48,279 nucleotides of DNA, from positions 213,963-262,241 of the forward strand of contig NZ_KE557280.1 in the NCBI RefSeq assembly GCF_000442255.1. The letters run 5' to 3'. A model generated the notes under the pieces. That model did no database searches. It had not been told where the DNA came from and saw nothing but the letters and a program-made list of their open reading frames with translations. The translations under genes were made by a program, and so were the position numbers. This document shows positions 5,760 to 15,532 of this stretch, one piece after another. Each line of letters begins with the position of its first letter. The stretch's first letter is position 1. Source of the stretch: Salipiger mucosus DSM 16094. GTDB lineage: Bacteria > Pseudomonadota > Alphaproteobacteria > Rhodobacterales > Rhodobacteraceae.

Positions 5760-6929
5760 CTAGCGTTGTGTCAGGTGGATGACATTCACCGACTCGCCGG
5801 CCTCGCGGGCGGGGTCGCCGGGTGGGCGTACGACGAGCGCGTCGGCCGCCCCGAGAACGCTCAACAGAGAGCTGTCCTGCCGATCGAAGATCGTGACACC
5901 CTCGGAGCCGATGCGCCCGCGCATGTAGTGTTCGCGTGGCCCGTTGGCGCCGACGGGCGCGGCAAGGCGCAGCGCCTCGCGCGGGGCAGGAGCGGCGCCC
6001 AGGCCGAGCATGGCGCGGATCACCGGCGCGACGAAGACATGGCCGCAGACCATGGCCGAAACCGGGTTGCCCGGAAGCCCGATCATCATGGCAGGCCCCA
6101 AACGCCCGGACATCAGCGGCTTGCCCGGCCGCATGGCAACGCGGTGGAAGGCCCGCTCGAGGCCCATCTCGCCGGCCACCCGCGCGACGATGTCGTGATC
6201 CCCGACCGAGGCTCCGCCCACGGTGATGACGAGATCCGCGTCGTCGACCAGCCCCAACACGCAGCGCAGCGACTCCGGCGTGTCGCGGGCGATGGGAAGA
6301 AGCCGGGGCTCGGCGCCGAGATCGGCCAGCAGGGCATGCAGGCCGAAAGTGTTCGAGGCGATGATCTGATCTGGGCCGGGATCCTCGCCGGGCATGCGCA
6401 GTTCGTCGCCGGTGGCGATGAGGGCGACGCGAGGACGGCGTGCCACGGGCACCCGGTCGATGTTCATCGACGCCAGGAGAGCGAGGTCCTCGGGGCTGAG
6501 CCGGCGCGGCGCCTCGACGCGGTCACCGGCGCGAAAATCGTTGCCAAGAGCGCGGATATTGGCATTCGGGGCGACGGGTTCGGAGAGAGTGACGGCCTCG
6601 CCGTCGCGGATGACATTCTCCTGCAGCGCAACGCGGTCGGCGCCCTCGGGCACCGGGGCGCCGGTGAAGATGCGCACCGCCTCGCCCTGCGCGACCGTTC
6701 CGTCGAACCGCTGGCCTGCCGCCGATTCACCGATCACGCGGAAGCTGTCGACATCGCCGCCAAGGGCGTAGCCGTCCATCGCGGAGGCCGAAAAGGGCGG
6801 CTGGTCGCGGCGGGCCACGACGTCGCGCGCAAGCACGCGACCGTTGGCCTCCAGCAGCGGGATCTCTTCGCTCCCGAGTGGCTGCGCCAGGGCAAACAGC
6901 TTGTCGAGCGCCTCGGATACGGGGATCAT
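5760..6929 (-). CDS. moeA: molybdopterin molybdenumtransferase MoeA
   Basis: The protein inserts molybdate into adenylylated molybdopterin in the last step of molybdenum cofactor synthesis. It has the full 389-aa MoeA length. The N-terminal domain holds [10 protein letters not shown] (about 47-56). The central MoaB/Mog-like domain holds [20 protein letters not shown] and the [10 protein letters not shown] / [11 protein letters not shown] loops that bind the pterin. A C-terminal beta-barrel domain follows. It overlaps moaC by 4 nt (ATGA), so cofactor genes are translated together with trpC and the rest of the operon. In many Rhodobacteraceae, lexA follows moeA (from memory); here only the small membrane ORF and then prophage DNA follow. 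Confidence 0.96.
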   Translation of the reverse strand: MIPVSEALDKLFALAQPLGSEEIPLLEANGRVLARDVVARRDQPPFSASAMDGYALGGDVDSFRVIGESAAGQRFDGTVAQGEAVRIFTGAPVPEGADRVALQENVIRDGEAVTLSEPVAPNANIRALGNDFRAGDRVEAPRRLSPEDLALLASMNIDRVPVARRPRVALIATGDELRMPGEDPGPDQIIASNTFGLHALLADLGAEPRLLPIARDTPESLRCVLGLVDDADLVITVGGASVGDHDIVARVAGEMGLERAFHRVAMRPGKPLMSGRLGPAMMIGLPGNPVSAMVCGHVFVAPVIRAMLGLGAAPAPREALRLAAPVGANGPREHYMRGRIGSEGVTIFDRQDSSLLSVLGAADALVVRPPGDPAREAGESVNVIHLTQR

Positions 6930-7402
6930 GTCGCCTCGTAACGGCCTGATTTGCCGCCGTCTTTCAGGACAACGCGGATGCCGCCGATCTCCATGCCGCG
7001 ATCCACGGCCTTGGCCATGTCATAGACCGTCAGCGCGGACGTGCTGACGGCCGTGAGCGCCTCCATCTCGACACCGGTCTGGCCGGTGGTCTTGACCGTG
7101 GCCTCGATGCGCAGGCCGGGCAGGTCGGTGTCGGGCGTCAGGTCGACCGAGACCTTAGTGACCGGCAGCGGATGGCAGAGCGGGATCAGCTCGGGCGTCT
7201 TCTTGGCGCCCATGATCCCGGCCAGCCGCGCGACACCGATCACGTCGCCTTTCTTGGCCTTACCTTCGGTAATGATCTCAAGGGTTTCGGGCTGCATCTT
7301 CACCCAGCCGACGGCGGTGGCGACGCGTGCGGTCGTGGCCTTGTCGGACACGTCCACCATGTGGGCATCGCCCTTGTCGTCGAAATGCGTCAGACCGCTC
7401 AT
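6926..7402 (-). CDS. moaC: cyclic pyranopterin monophosphate synthase MoaC
   Basis: This enzyme converts 3',8-cyclo-GTP (the MoaA product) to cyclic pyranopterin monophosphate, an early step of molybdenum cofactor synthesis. The 158-aa protein is full length and has the signature blocks [38 protein letters not shown] and the active-site Asp/Lys region [11 protein letters not shown]. Start ATG overlaps the trpC stop by 4 nt, and its own stop overlaps moeA by 4 nt. moaA itself is not in the window. Confidence 0.97.
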   Translation of the reverse strand: MSGLTHFDDKGDAHMVDVSDKATTARVATAVGWVKMQPETLEIITEGKAKKGDVIGVARLAGIMGAKKTPELIPLCHPLPVTKVSVDLTPDTDLPGLRIEATVKTTGQTGVEMEALTAVSTSALTVYDMAKAVDRGMEIGGIRVVLKDGGKSGRYEAT

Positions 7403-8202
7403 GCCGCGACCGGATCCCTGAGCAGCGTGCGGGTGGCACGTTCCACGTCGGGCTGCCGCATGAGGCTTTCTCCGATCAGGAAGGCCCGCGCACCGTATTG
7501 CGCCATGTCGGCAAGATCGGCGGGCGTGTGGAGGCCGGATTCCGAGATCAGCAGCCGGTCGGCCGGCACATTGCGCGACAGGACGCGGGTCGTGTCCAGC
7601 GTGGTCTCGAAGGTCTTGAGATTGCGGTTGTTCACGCCAACGAGCGGCGAGCGCAGCTTGAGCGCGCGGTCGAGTTCGGCCGCATCGTGCACCTCGATCA
7701 GGGCGTCCATGCCCCAGCCAAAGGCTGCGTCCTCGAGCTCGGCCGCCTGCGCGTCGCTGACGCTGGCCATGATGATCAGGATGCAGTCCGCACCCAGCGC
7801 GCGAGCCTCGGCCACCTGGTAGGTGTCATACATGAAGTCCTTGCGCAGCGCCGGCAGCGTCGTCGCCGCGCGCGCCTCGGTCAGGAAGGATTTGGCGCCT
7901 TGGAAAGAGGGCGTGTCGGTCAGAACCGAGAGGCAGGTCGCGCCGCCGCGTTCATAGGCGGAGGCCAGTGTCGCGGGGTGAAAATCCTCTCGGATCAGGC
8001 CCTTGGACGGCGAGGCTTTCTTGACCTCGGCGATGAGGCCATAGCCCGTTGCGGCGGCCTCGCGCAGCGCGGCGCCGAACGGGCGCACCGGATCGGCCGC
8101 GCGCGCCTCGGCCTCGACCGAGATGAGGGACTTGGCAGCCTTGTCGGCCGCCACCTCTTCCAGCTTGTAGGCCTTGATCTTGTCGAGGATCGTCTGCGTC
8201 AT
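7399..8202 (-). CDS. trpC: indole-3-glycerol phosphate synthase TrpC
   Basis: The enzyme closes the indole ring from CdRP in tryptophan synthesis. The 267-aa TIM barrel is single-function, with no TrpF fusion. Catalytic and binding motifs are [10 protein letters not shown] (about 59-68), [11 protein letters not shown], a glutamate strand, [12 protein letters not shown] and LISESGL near the end, all intact. It is translationally coupled on both sides by 4-nt overlaps, with ung upstream and moaC downstream. Confidence 0.97.
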   Translation of the reverse strand: MTQTILDKIKAYKLEEVAADKAAKSLISVEAEARAADPVRPFGAALREAAATGYGLIAEVKKASPSKGLIREDFHPATLASAYERGGATCLSVLTDTPSFQGAKSFLTEARAATTLPALRKDFMYDTYQVAEARALGADCILIIMASVSDAQAAELEDAAFGWGMDALIEVHDAAELDRALKLRSPLVGVNNRNLKTFETTLDTTRVLSRNVPADRLLISESGLHTPADLADMAQYGARAFLIGESLMRQPDVERATRTLLRDPVAA

Positions 8203-8843
8203 CCGCTTACCCAGTCAATCGGTGTCTCGCCCCTTGCAATAAGCCACTCGTTGACGCGGGAAAAGGGGCGCGATCCGAAAAAGCCCCGCCGTGCCGAAAG
8301 CGGCGAGGGATGGGCCGAGCGCAGCAGCAGATGGTCCGTCCCGTGGATGTGCCTCTCGAACCCCTGCGCATGCTTGCCCCAGAGCACGAAGGCACGCGGC
8401 TTTTTCGACAGCTCCTCGAGCACCTGCTCCGTCAGCGTCGACCAGCCCATCCGCGCGTGGCCGCCCGCCGTGCCCGCCGGAACGGTGAGCGCGGTATTCA
8501 GCAGCAGAACGCCCTGCGCCGCCCAGTGGCGCAGGTCTCCGGTCGCGGGCGCCGCGCCGAATTCGGCCTCGAGTTCCTTGAAGATGTTGCCCAGCGAGCG
8601 CGGCAGCGGCCGAATGTGGGGCTCGACCGAGAAGGCCAAGCCGTGCGCGTGTCCGGGTGTCGGGTAGGGGTCCTGGCCCAGGATCACCACGCGCACCGTG
8701 TCGGGCGGGCAGGCGTCGAGCGCCGCGAAGATCTGCGGCGCAGGCGGCAGCACCTCGCGATCCTCTGCGGCAAGCGCGGCCGCGATGCGGGGCAGGTCCC
8801 GGGTGAAGAACGGCAGATGCGCCCAGGCTTCGGGCGGGGTCAT
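8199..8843 (-). CDS. ung: uracil-DNA glycosylase, family 1
   Basis: It removes uracil from DNA by hydrolysing the N-glycosidic bond in base-excision repair. It is 214 aa, a normal Ung length. The water-activating Asp lies in [19 protein letters not shown] (Asp58), the uracil-specificity Asn in LLLNTALTV, and the catalytic His with the DNA-intercalating loop in [13 protein letters not shown]. The gene sits between trpD and trpC with 4-nt overlaps at both ends, an unexpected place for a repair gene, so its expression should follow that of the trp genes unless an internal promoter exists. Confidence 0.96.
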   Translation of the reverse strand: MTPPEAWAHLPFFTRDLPRIAAALAAEDREVLPPAPQIFAALDACPPDTVRVVILGQDPYPTPGHAHGLAFSVEPHIRPLPRSLGNIFKELEAEFGAAPATGDLRHWAAQGVLLLNTALTVPAGTAGGHARMGWSTLTEQVLEELSKKPRAFVLWGKHAQGFERHIHGTDHLLLRSAHPSPLSARRGFFGSRPFSRVNEWLIARGETPIDWVSG

Positions 8844-9862
8844 GCCGCCTCTTGGGTCGCCTCGGCCAGCGCGCGAACCTTACCGAGCGCAGCGCCGCTG
8901 TCGATGCTCTCGCGGGCCATCTCGACGCCCTGGCGCAGGTCCGTGGCCTTCCCGGCCACGACGAGGGCGGCAGCGGCGTTCAGCAGAACCGCGTCGCGGT
9001 AAGCGCCCGCCGCGCCCTCGAGCAGCGCGCGGAAGGCGGTGCCGTTTTCCTCGGGTGTGCCGCCGACGATCTCCTCGAAGGCATGCTCGGGCAGGCCCGC
9101 GTCCTCGGGATGAAGCTCGACCTCGCGGACCGAGCCGTCCTCCTCCAGCGCGGCGACCCAGCTCATGCCGGAAATCGCCAGCTCGTCGGTGCCGTCAGAG
9201 CCGTGAACCAGCCAGGCGCGCTCGGACCCGAGCTGGCCGAGCGTCTCGGCCATGGGCTGGATCAGATCGCGCGAGAAGGCGCCGGTGAGCTGGCGCTTGA
9301 CCCCGGCCGGGTTGGTGATCGGGCCGAGGATGTTGAAAATCGTGCGCGTGCCCAGCTCGGTGCGCACCGGGCCGACGTTTGCCATGGCCGGGTGGTGCAT
9401 CGGCGCCATCATGAAGCAGATGCCGGTCGATTTCAGAGCCTTTTCAGCGGCTTTCGGCGGGATCATCACCTTGACGCCCATCTGGGTCAGCGCATCCGCC
9501 GAGCCCGATTTCGACGACAGGTTGCGGTTGCCGTGCTTGGCCACCGGCACGCCCGCGCCCGCGACCACAAAGGCGGCCGCCGTCGAGATGTTCAGCGTGC
9601 CCTTGCCGTCGCCGCCGGTGCCGACGATGTCGATGGCCCCCTCGGGCGCCTGCACCTTGTGGCACTTGGCGCGCATCACGGCGGCGGCGGCGGCATATTC
9701 CGACACCGATTCGCCGCGCGTGCGCATCGCCATCAGCAGCCCGCCCATCTGCGCCGGGGTCGCCTCGCCCTCGAAGAGGATGTCGAAGGCCGTCTCGGCC
9801 TCGTCACGGGTCAGCGGGCGGGTCGCGGCGGCGCCGATCAGCGGCTTCAGTCGGTCGCTCAT
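8840..9862 (-). CDS. trpD: anthranilate phosphoribosyltransferase TrpD
   Basis: The enzyme transfers the phosphoribosyl group of PRPP to anthranilate, the second step of tryptophan synthesis. I place the start at ATG 9862 ([18 protein letters not shown]), giving 340 aa; the frame continues upstream only as an Arg-rich shadow of trpG. Motifs: the PRPP loop [31 protein letters not shown], the anthranilate-contact segment MAPMHHPAM, and LGPITNPAG. The start overlaps the trpG stop (ATGA), and the stop overlaps the ung start in the same way. Confidence 0.97.
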   Translation of the reverse strand: MSDRLKPLIGAAATRPLTRDEAETAFDILFEGEATPAQMGGLLMAMRTRGESVSEYAAAAAVMRAKCHKVQAPEGAIDIVGTGGDGKGTLNISTAAAFVVAGAGVPVAKHGNRNLSSKSGSADALTQMGVKVMIPPKAAEKALKSTGICFMMAPMHHPAMANVGPVRTELGTRTIFNILGPITNPAGVKRQLTGAFSRDLIQPMAETLGQLGSERAWLVHGSDGTDELAISGMSWVAALEEDGSVREVELHPEDAGLPEHAFEEIVGGTPEENGTAFRALLEGAAGAYRDAVLLNAAAALVVAGKATDLRQGVEMARESIDSGAALGKVRALAEATQEAA

Positions 9863-10440
9863 GCAGGTTCTTTCATGGTCTCGAGGAAGGTCTTGAGCAG
9901 CGCATGGCCGTGCTCCGAAGCGATGCTCTCGGGGTGGAACTGCACGCCGTGGATGGGCAGCTCGCGGTGTCGCAGGCCCATGATCGTGCCGTCCTCGAGC
10001 CAGGCGTTGACCGCCAGCTCCTCGGGCAGCCCGTCGCGCGAGACCACCAGCGAATGGTACCGCGTCGCCTCGAAGGGTGAGGGCAGGCCGGCAAAGACGC
10101 CGGTGTCGTCGTGGTGCATGCGGCCCATCTTGCCGTGCACGATCTCGTCGTGGCGCACGACATTGCCGCCGAAGGCCTGGCCGATCGTCTGGTGACCGAG
10201 GCACACGCCCAGCAGCGGCGTTCCGGTCTCGGCGGCGGCCTGCGTCAACGCGAGGCAGATGCCGGCCTCGTTCGGGGTGCAGGGCCCCGGCGAGAGCAGG
10301 ATGCCCGAGGGCCGCAGTGCCATCGCGTCCTGAACGGTCAGCGCGTCGTTGCGCCAGACCTGCGCCTCGACACCAAGCTCGCCGACGTAGTGCACGAGGT
10401 TGTAGGTAAAGCTGTCATAGTTGTCGATCAGCAGAAGCAT
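9859..10440 (-). CDS. trpG: anthranilate synthase glutamine amidotransferase subunit TrpG
   Basis: This class I glutamine amidotransferase supplies ammonia to TrpE for anthranilate formation. It has 193 aa. The N-terminal block is [17 protein letters not shown], the oxyanion segment is [13 protein letters not shown], the catalytic Cys80 lies in [15 protein letters not shown], and the His/Glu dyad is in [13 protein letters not shown]. It is the first gene of the six-gene minus-strand unit. trpE is not adjacent; a divergent deacetylase gene lies upstream. The 156-bp spacer contains a TTGACG and a TATAGC on the minus strand, but they are too far apart (22 nt) for a confident promoter. Confidence 0.96.
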   Translation of the reverse strand: MLLLIDNYDSFTYNLVHYVGELGVEAQVWRNDALTVQDAMALRPSGILLSPGPCTPNEAGICLALTQAAAETGTPLLGVCLGHQTIGQAFGGNVVRHDEIVHGKMGRMHHDDTGVFAGLPSPFEATRYHSLVVSRDGLPEELAVNAWLEDGTIMGLRHRELPIHGVQFHPESIASEHGHALLKTFLETMKEPA

Positions 10441-10596
10441 GGGCGCGTCTCGGGGCTGGAAGGATGGGCATTCTCGGCGCTATACATGCGCCCGGGTGAG
10501 GTGCAGCGTCAAGGGCTGGCGCCGGAGAGCGCGACCGCGCCCGCAAGAGGCACGACAGACCGGCACGGATACCGGCGGGCAGAAGGGGCGCAAGGC

Positions 10597-12236
10597 ATGG
10601 CGAAGGGATTTCTGACGGGGGCGATCAGCGGCCTGGTGGTTTCGGGTGTCGCAGCGGGCGCTGTCTCTTTCGCGCTTGGCCCGCCGCGGCCGGTTCGCCT
10701 GTCCGAGGCTCCGGTGGCGCCGCCGGCCGAGACCGCCGCACCCGCGCAGGACCAGGTGCTGCCCGAAACCGAGGGAACCGAGACAGCGCCCGAGCCGGTT
10801 GCAGAGGGGCCCGCACCAGAGACCGAGATGGAGACGGTCGAGGTCACCCCGTCCCCGGACGAACGTGCCGACCCCGAGAGCGAGACCGCCGAGGCGGAAG
10901 CCGGGGAGGTATCCGCGACGGAGACCGAACCCGCGACAGAGAGTGCCGAGGCGGAGTTGGACGAACCGGCCGCCGTTCAGGAAGTCGTCCCGCCGGCAAG
11001 GCGCCCGGCCGACGAGGCGCAGGTCGCGCTTGCAGGCGAGGGACCGGCGCTCAATTCCCCGCCAAGTGCGCCCGAGGCCAGCGCACCCGACACGACGCCC
11101 GCCGCGCGGCCCGACGCGGTGACCGGCACCGATGCGCCCGCCGCACCCGAGGCCAGCGAAGAGCCCGAGGCCCGCGTTGCGGTTTCGAGCGAGGCGCCCG
11201 TCCTGCCCGGCGGCCAGGCCGCAGCGCCCGAGGCGCCGCTGGCCGAGCGCGAGCCCGACATTTCCACCGACCCGGCCCAGCCCCCGGCGCCGCCGGTGTC
11301 CGCCGAAGAGAGCGGCCTGGTCGCGGATCCTGCTCCCGAAACAACTGAGGCAGGGCAGCCCGCGTCCGAAGACGAGGACGAAGACACCGGCACGATCGTC
11401 GCGGAAGGGGCCGTCGATGACGCCAACGAGGGCGCGCAGACGGCGCCCACAATCGGGCGGCCCGCGCAGTCGCTGATCCCCCGGGGCGGCGCCGAAGAGG
11501 CCGACGCTGATGAGACGGATGCTCCCGAGGCGGAGCAGCCCGCAGCCGAGGCCCGCCCGCTCGAGCGCTACGCGGCAGAGGCGGATGCAGCAGAGGACGA
11601 GCCGCGCATGTCGATCGTGCTGATCGACGACGGGTCCGGTCCGCTGGGCCCCGACACCATCGAGGCCTTCCCCTTTCCGGTCAGTTTCGCGATCCCGGCC
11701 TCGCATCCGGACGCCGCGGCGGCCGTCCGGGCCTACCGCGATCTCGGCTTCGAGGTGCTGGCACTCGCCGGCGTTCCTGAAGGCGCCCAGGCCTCCGACG
11801 TCGAAGTGACGCTCGAGGCGACGCTCGACGCGGTCGCCCGGAGGCTGTGGCGGTGCTCGAGAACCCGGGGCAGGGGCTTCAGTCCTCCCGCGCGGTCTCG
11901 GACCAGGTGGCGGGCTACCTCGCCGATACCGGTCACGGGCTTCTCATGCAGCCGAGCGGGCTCAACACCGCGCAGTCGCTGGCGCTGCGCGCAGGCGTGC
12001 CGTCGGCCACGGTGTTCCGCGATTTCGACGGCTCCGGACAGGACCCGCGCGTCATGCGCCGCTTCCTCGACCAGGCGGCCTTCAAGGCGCGGCAGGAGGG
12101 GGCCGTCATCATGCTGGGGCGGCTGCGGGCCGACACGGTCTCGGCGCTGCTGCTCTGGGGGCTGCAGGACCGGGCGGGCAGCGTGGCGCTGGTCCCGGTC
12201 TCGACGGTGCTCAGGGAGAGCGTCGCAACAGAGTAG
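10597..12236 (+). pseudogene. divergent polysaccharide deacetylase (YibQ-like), frameshifted
   Basis: From ATG 10597 the frame encodes an N-terminal membrane anchor (MAKGFLTGAISGLVVSG), a very long acidic, Ala/Pro/Glu-rich linker (about residues 35-330), then the catalytic-type domain (MSIVLIDDGSGPLGPD, FPFPVSFAIPAS, YRDLGFEVLALAG). Near 11838-11850 it shifts: the rest of the domain (AVLENPGQGLQSS, GLLMQPSGLNT, FKARQEGAVIMLGRLRADT) continues in the -1 frame to the stop at 12234-12236. A single missing base would explain it. The intact protein would be periplasmic, inner-membrane anchored, probably acting on cell-wall glycans. It may be a real pseudogene or a sequence error. It is divergent from trpG. 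Confidence 0.8.
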
Positions 12237-12240
12237 GCGC

Positions 12241-12879
12241 TCAGCGCGCAGCCCAGCCGCGCAGCGTCGTCTCCAGATCACCGTAGCCCGTCGGCCGCCG
12301 CTCGAATGCAAGGCCGAGCCGCTCTGCCTGCGTGCGGGCGCGCTCGGTCAGCGTGGCGTCCTCGGTCTGGGCAAGATAGACCAGCGTCTCGTAGTTGCCG
12401 AAATACATGTCGCGCAGTTCTGGATGCCGGTCGAGCCCGAGCGGTTTCCAGACGAAGGCATCGAACTGCCGCACAAGGAAATCCGTCAGGTAGAAGGCCG
12501 TCGCCTCGTCCCGCGCGGCAAAGGCATCAACCCCCTCGAAGAAGGCGTAGCAGTGCGGCCCGGCGACCATCTCCACGCCCAGCCGCGCGCATTCCGCTCC
12601 GAGCAGCCCGCCGGTGCCGCAGTCGGCGTAGACGACATGGATCGCGTCATACCCCGCACGATGCCGCTCGACGGCGTCGCGAACGGCTTCCGGGATCTTT
12701 TCCGGACGATTGTGCAGAATGGCGGGCAGGCAGACGAGATCGAGGTGGTCCCAGCCGTTCCGCGCCTTGAGATCGAGGATCTCGCGCGCGAGCGCACCGC
12801 AGGCAATCAGCAGCACCTGCCCCTTGCCTGTGTCCTGCCATCCGGTATCGGTGAGCGTGGTCGCGTCAGGCGTGGCCAT
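12241..12879 (-). CDS. DUF1638 domain protein
   Basis: A 212-aa soluble protein recognisable as DUF1638 by VLLIACGALAREILDLK, LVCLPAILHNRPEKIPEAV, the Cys-containing YADCGTGGLL, and GPHCYAFFEG. Conserved Cys and His residues suggest metal or corrinoid handling, and family members commonly sit beside corrinoid methyl-transfer genes. Here it is 345 nt downstream of a corrinoid protein gene on the same strand, with a small two-TM protein between. Its start overlaps that protein's end by 14 nt. No biochemical role is established to my knowledge. Confidence 0.85.
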   Translation of the reverse strand: MATPDATTLTDTGWQDTGKGQVLLIACGALAREILDLKARNGWDHLDLVCLPAILHNRPEKIPEAVRDAVERHRAGYDAIHVVYADCGTGGLLGAECARLGVEMVAGPHCYAFFEGVDAFAARDEATAFYLTDFLVRQFDAFVWKPLGLDRHPELRDMYFGNYETLVYLAQTEDATLTERARTQAERLGLAFERRPTGYGDLETTLRGWAAR

Positions 12880-13039
12880 CGTCGGAAGCGATCGGCATCA
12901 TGGCCCAGCGAGCCAGCAGGGCCAGCCCCAGCAGCAGCGGAACCATGGTTCCCGCGCCCCAGGCCACGAAGGCCCAAACGGTCAGGGCGGCCGCCGTCAG
13001 AACGGCGAAGATGAGCGTCACGAAAGTCGTTACCGGCAT
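12866..13039 (-). CDS. 57-aa two-TM small membrane protein
   Basis: I place the start at ATG 13039 (MPVTTFVTLIFAVLTAAALT) because GAGGAG lies about 8 nt upstream; the longer frame beginning at 13258 is not supported. Two hydrophobic segments (about 4-26 and 29-47) are joined by a Gly-rich turn (WGAGTMV) and followed by a short acidic/His tail. The 3' end overlaps the DUF1638 gene by 14 nt, so the two are co-translated. No family recognised; its place suggests a membrane partner of the DUF1638/corrinoid unit. Confidence 0.6.
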   Translation of the reverse strand: MPVTTFVTLIFAVLTAAALTVWAFVAWGAGTMVPLLLGLALLARWAMMPIASDDGHA

Positions 13040-13177
13040 GATGCGTCTCCTCTGCCTAACAAGATAGGGCGCGACGCTCGGAAATAAAAGACAAATTCCT
13101 GACACGCACCAGGCGTCGCGACGTAACGGCCGCTTTGCGGGACAGCAGTGTTCTGGGGGTTGGGGCGTTTTCAGCCC

Positions 13178-13205
13178 GGGACCGGCCCTCCTCCCCGCCG
13201 GTCCC
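13178..13205. terminator. strong GC hairpin without clear T tract
   Basis: GGGACCGGC (13178-13186) and GCCGGTCCC (13197-13205) form a perfect 9-bp stem with the loop CCTCCTCCCC. It lies just after the corrinoid gene stop (13224, minus strand). There is no clean T run on either strand, so it may terminate or stabilise the mRNA end. Confidence 0.4.
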
Positions 13206-13223
13206 GGTGGCGCCGCCCGGCTA

Positions 13224-13928
<705 letters not shown>

Positions 13929-14115
13929 GCGATTGTCCCATGGGTTCTGGCGTGGCACTGCACGCGGGAGGGGATACTGGTTTCCTGCGGGTTTCCGAGG
14001 CGGCACACTTGGCGGATTGCGACATGCGCCAAGCCGCCTGCGACGCCGGCGGATCACTGTGCGGGACCGCGACGGGGTGATTGCGGATGTTCCTTATTCG
14101 TTCTATCCTGCCTGC

Positions 14116-15201
14116 ATGGAGCAATCGCCCAGACACGTCGATCCCGAGCGCCGCCGCGGACGCGGCGCCGCGACCCGCGAGACGGGTCGCTTCGAACGGC
14201 TGAACCGCGCCGACGAGTCCGACGGCTGGGACATTCCCGAGGAACTGCCGCCCATCCGAACCGAGGTGAGCGAGGAGCGGCCGCGCAGCCTCATCAACTA
14301 CGTCCGCTCGCCGGACATTCCTTTCGACCGTACGATCAACCCCTATCGCGGCTGCGAGCACGGTTGCATCTACTGCTTTGCCCGGCCGAGCCACGCCTAC
14401 CTGGGCCTCTCGCCAGGCCTCGATTTCGAGACGAAGCTGGTGGCGCGTCCCGAGGCGCCCGAGGTGCTGGCGCGCGAACTGCGGGCATGCCGATACGAGG
14501 TGGCACCGCTGGCCATCGGCACCAACACCGATCCCTACCAGCCCATCGAGCGCGACCGCGGCATCATGCGCGCCTGCCTCGAGGTGCTGCGCGATTTCCG
14601 CCACCCGGTCGCCATCGTGACCAAGGGCACGCTGATCGAGCGCGACATCGACATCCTCGCGCCGATGGCCGCCGAGGGACTGGTGCGCGTCGGGCTCTCT
14701 GTCACCACGCTCGACCCGGACCTGTCCCGCCGGATGGAGCCGCGCGTGCCGTCCCCGGCGCGGCGGCTGGCAACGATCCGGCGCCTGGCCGAGGCGGGGA
14801 TCCCCGTCCGCCTCATGGTCTCGCCCGTGGTGCCTGCGCTGACCGACCCGGAGTTGGAACGCATCCTCGCCGCCGGTGCCGAGGCGGGCGCGGGCGCGGC
14901 AAGCTGGATCATGCTGCGTCTGCCGCTCGAGGTCTCGCCGCTCTGGCGCCGCTGGCTCGAAGAGCACTATCCCGGCCGCGCAGGCCGCGTCATGGCGCGA
15001 CTGCGCGAGATGCACGGCGGGCAGGACTACTCGTCCCGCTGGCACCACCGCATGCGGGGCGAGGGGCATTACGCCGAGCTCATCGGCCAAAGGTTTCGCA
15101 AGACGGCGCGGCGCCTCGGGCTCGACCGCGAACAGCCGCCGCTGCGCTGCGATCTGTTCGCGCCACCGCCGCGGGCAGGGGACCAGTTGAGCCTGTTCTG
15201 A
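14116..15201 (+). CDS. PA0069 family radical SAM protein
   Basis: A 361-aa protein with the radical SAM cluster motif Cys80-x3-Cys84-x2-Cys87 in YRGCEHGCIYCFARPSH. It also has IGTNTDPYQPIE and TKGTLIERD, which mark the spore-photoproduct-lyase-related PA0069 family. The substrate is unknown. I placed the start at ATG 14116 (MEQSPRHVDPERRR); the frame upstream lies over the corrinoid gene's 5' region and is not coding. It is divergent from the corrinoid gene across a 187-bp spacer. The C-terminus (CDLFAPPPRAGDQLSLF) is typical of the family. Confidence 0.9.
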   Translation: MEQSPRHVDPERRRGRGAATRETGRFERLNRADESDGWDIPEELPPIRTEVSEERPRSLINYVRSPDIPFDRTINPYRGCEHGCIYCFARPSHAYLGLSPGLDFETKLVARPEAPEVLARELRACRYEVAPLAIGTNTDPYQPIERDRGIMRACLEVLRDFRHPVAIVTKGTLIERDIDILAPMAAEGLVRVGLSVTTLDPDLSRRMEPRVPSPARRLATIRRLAEAGIPVRLMVSPVVPALTDPELERILAAGAEAGAGAASWIMLRLPLEVSPLWRRWLEEHYPGRAGRVMARLREMHGGQDYSSRWHHRMRGEGHYAELIGQRFRKTARRLGLDREQPPLRCDLFAPPPRAGDQLSLF

Positions 15202-15215
15202 GGCCGCGCGCCCGA

Positions 15216-15257
15216 ATCTCTTCGAAGAGATCTGCAAATTCCTTCGAAGGTATTTGG
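15216..15257. terminator. two palindromes between convergent genes
   Basis: ATCTCTTCGAAGAGAT (15216-15231) is a perfect 16-bp palindrome. CCTTCGAAGG (15241-15250) lies inside a larger near-palindrome CAAAT...ATTTG. Both lie between the convergent radical SAM and 76-aa genes and probably act as a bidirectional terminator. The GGTATTTGG after the second palindrome resembles a motif seen again at 42988. Confidence 0.4.
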
Positions 15258-15266
15258 CGCGGCCCC

Positions 15267-15497
15267 TCACCGCAGCACCCTCACCGGCGCCCGATTGCAG
15301 AAGACGACCGTCCGGCCCGCGTTCTCGACCGCGCGAAAGCCGCGCCGGTCGAGCTTTGCCAGGAACCGCTCATTCCCCACGATCTGCCCGATGGCGCAGG
15401 TCCTGCGCCGGACCACGCCGCCCTGCGCCGCCGCGCGCGCGGCAACGAGCTGTGTCAGGCATTGGTCGAGGCGAATCGGAGCGGGGCGATCTGTCAT
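15267..15497 (-). CDS. conserved hypothetical protein, 76 aa
   Basis: A small soluble protein (MTDRPAPIRLDQCLTQLVAA at the start; GGVVRRRTCAIGQIVGNERF, then RRGFRAVENAGRTVVFCN and a basic end). Homologues in Rhodobacterales are usually just called hypothetical, sometimes mislabelled as phosphoribosylanthranilate isomerase. Two Cys (QCL, FCN) and one more in RRRTC are present. It lies 36 nt downstream of the homocysteine methyltransferase gene on the same strand and probably shares its transcript. Function unknown. Confidence 0.65.
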   Translation of the reverse strand: MTDRPAPIRLDQCLTQLVAARAAAQGGVVRRRTCAIGQIVGNERFLAKLDRRGFRAVENAGRTVVFCNRAPVRVLR

Positions 15498-15532
15498 GTC
15501 TGCAATCTCGCCCCGCCAGTGTTAAAGCCCGG

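Noticed and set aside
10111-13014. Very long plus-strand frame over trpG, the deacetylase and DUF1638
   Set aside because: Only the middle part from 10597 to about 11845 is coding. The rest is Arg/Pro-rich shadow of minus-strand genes.
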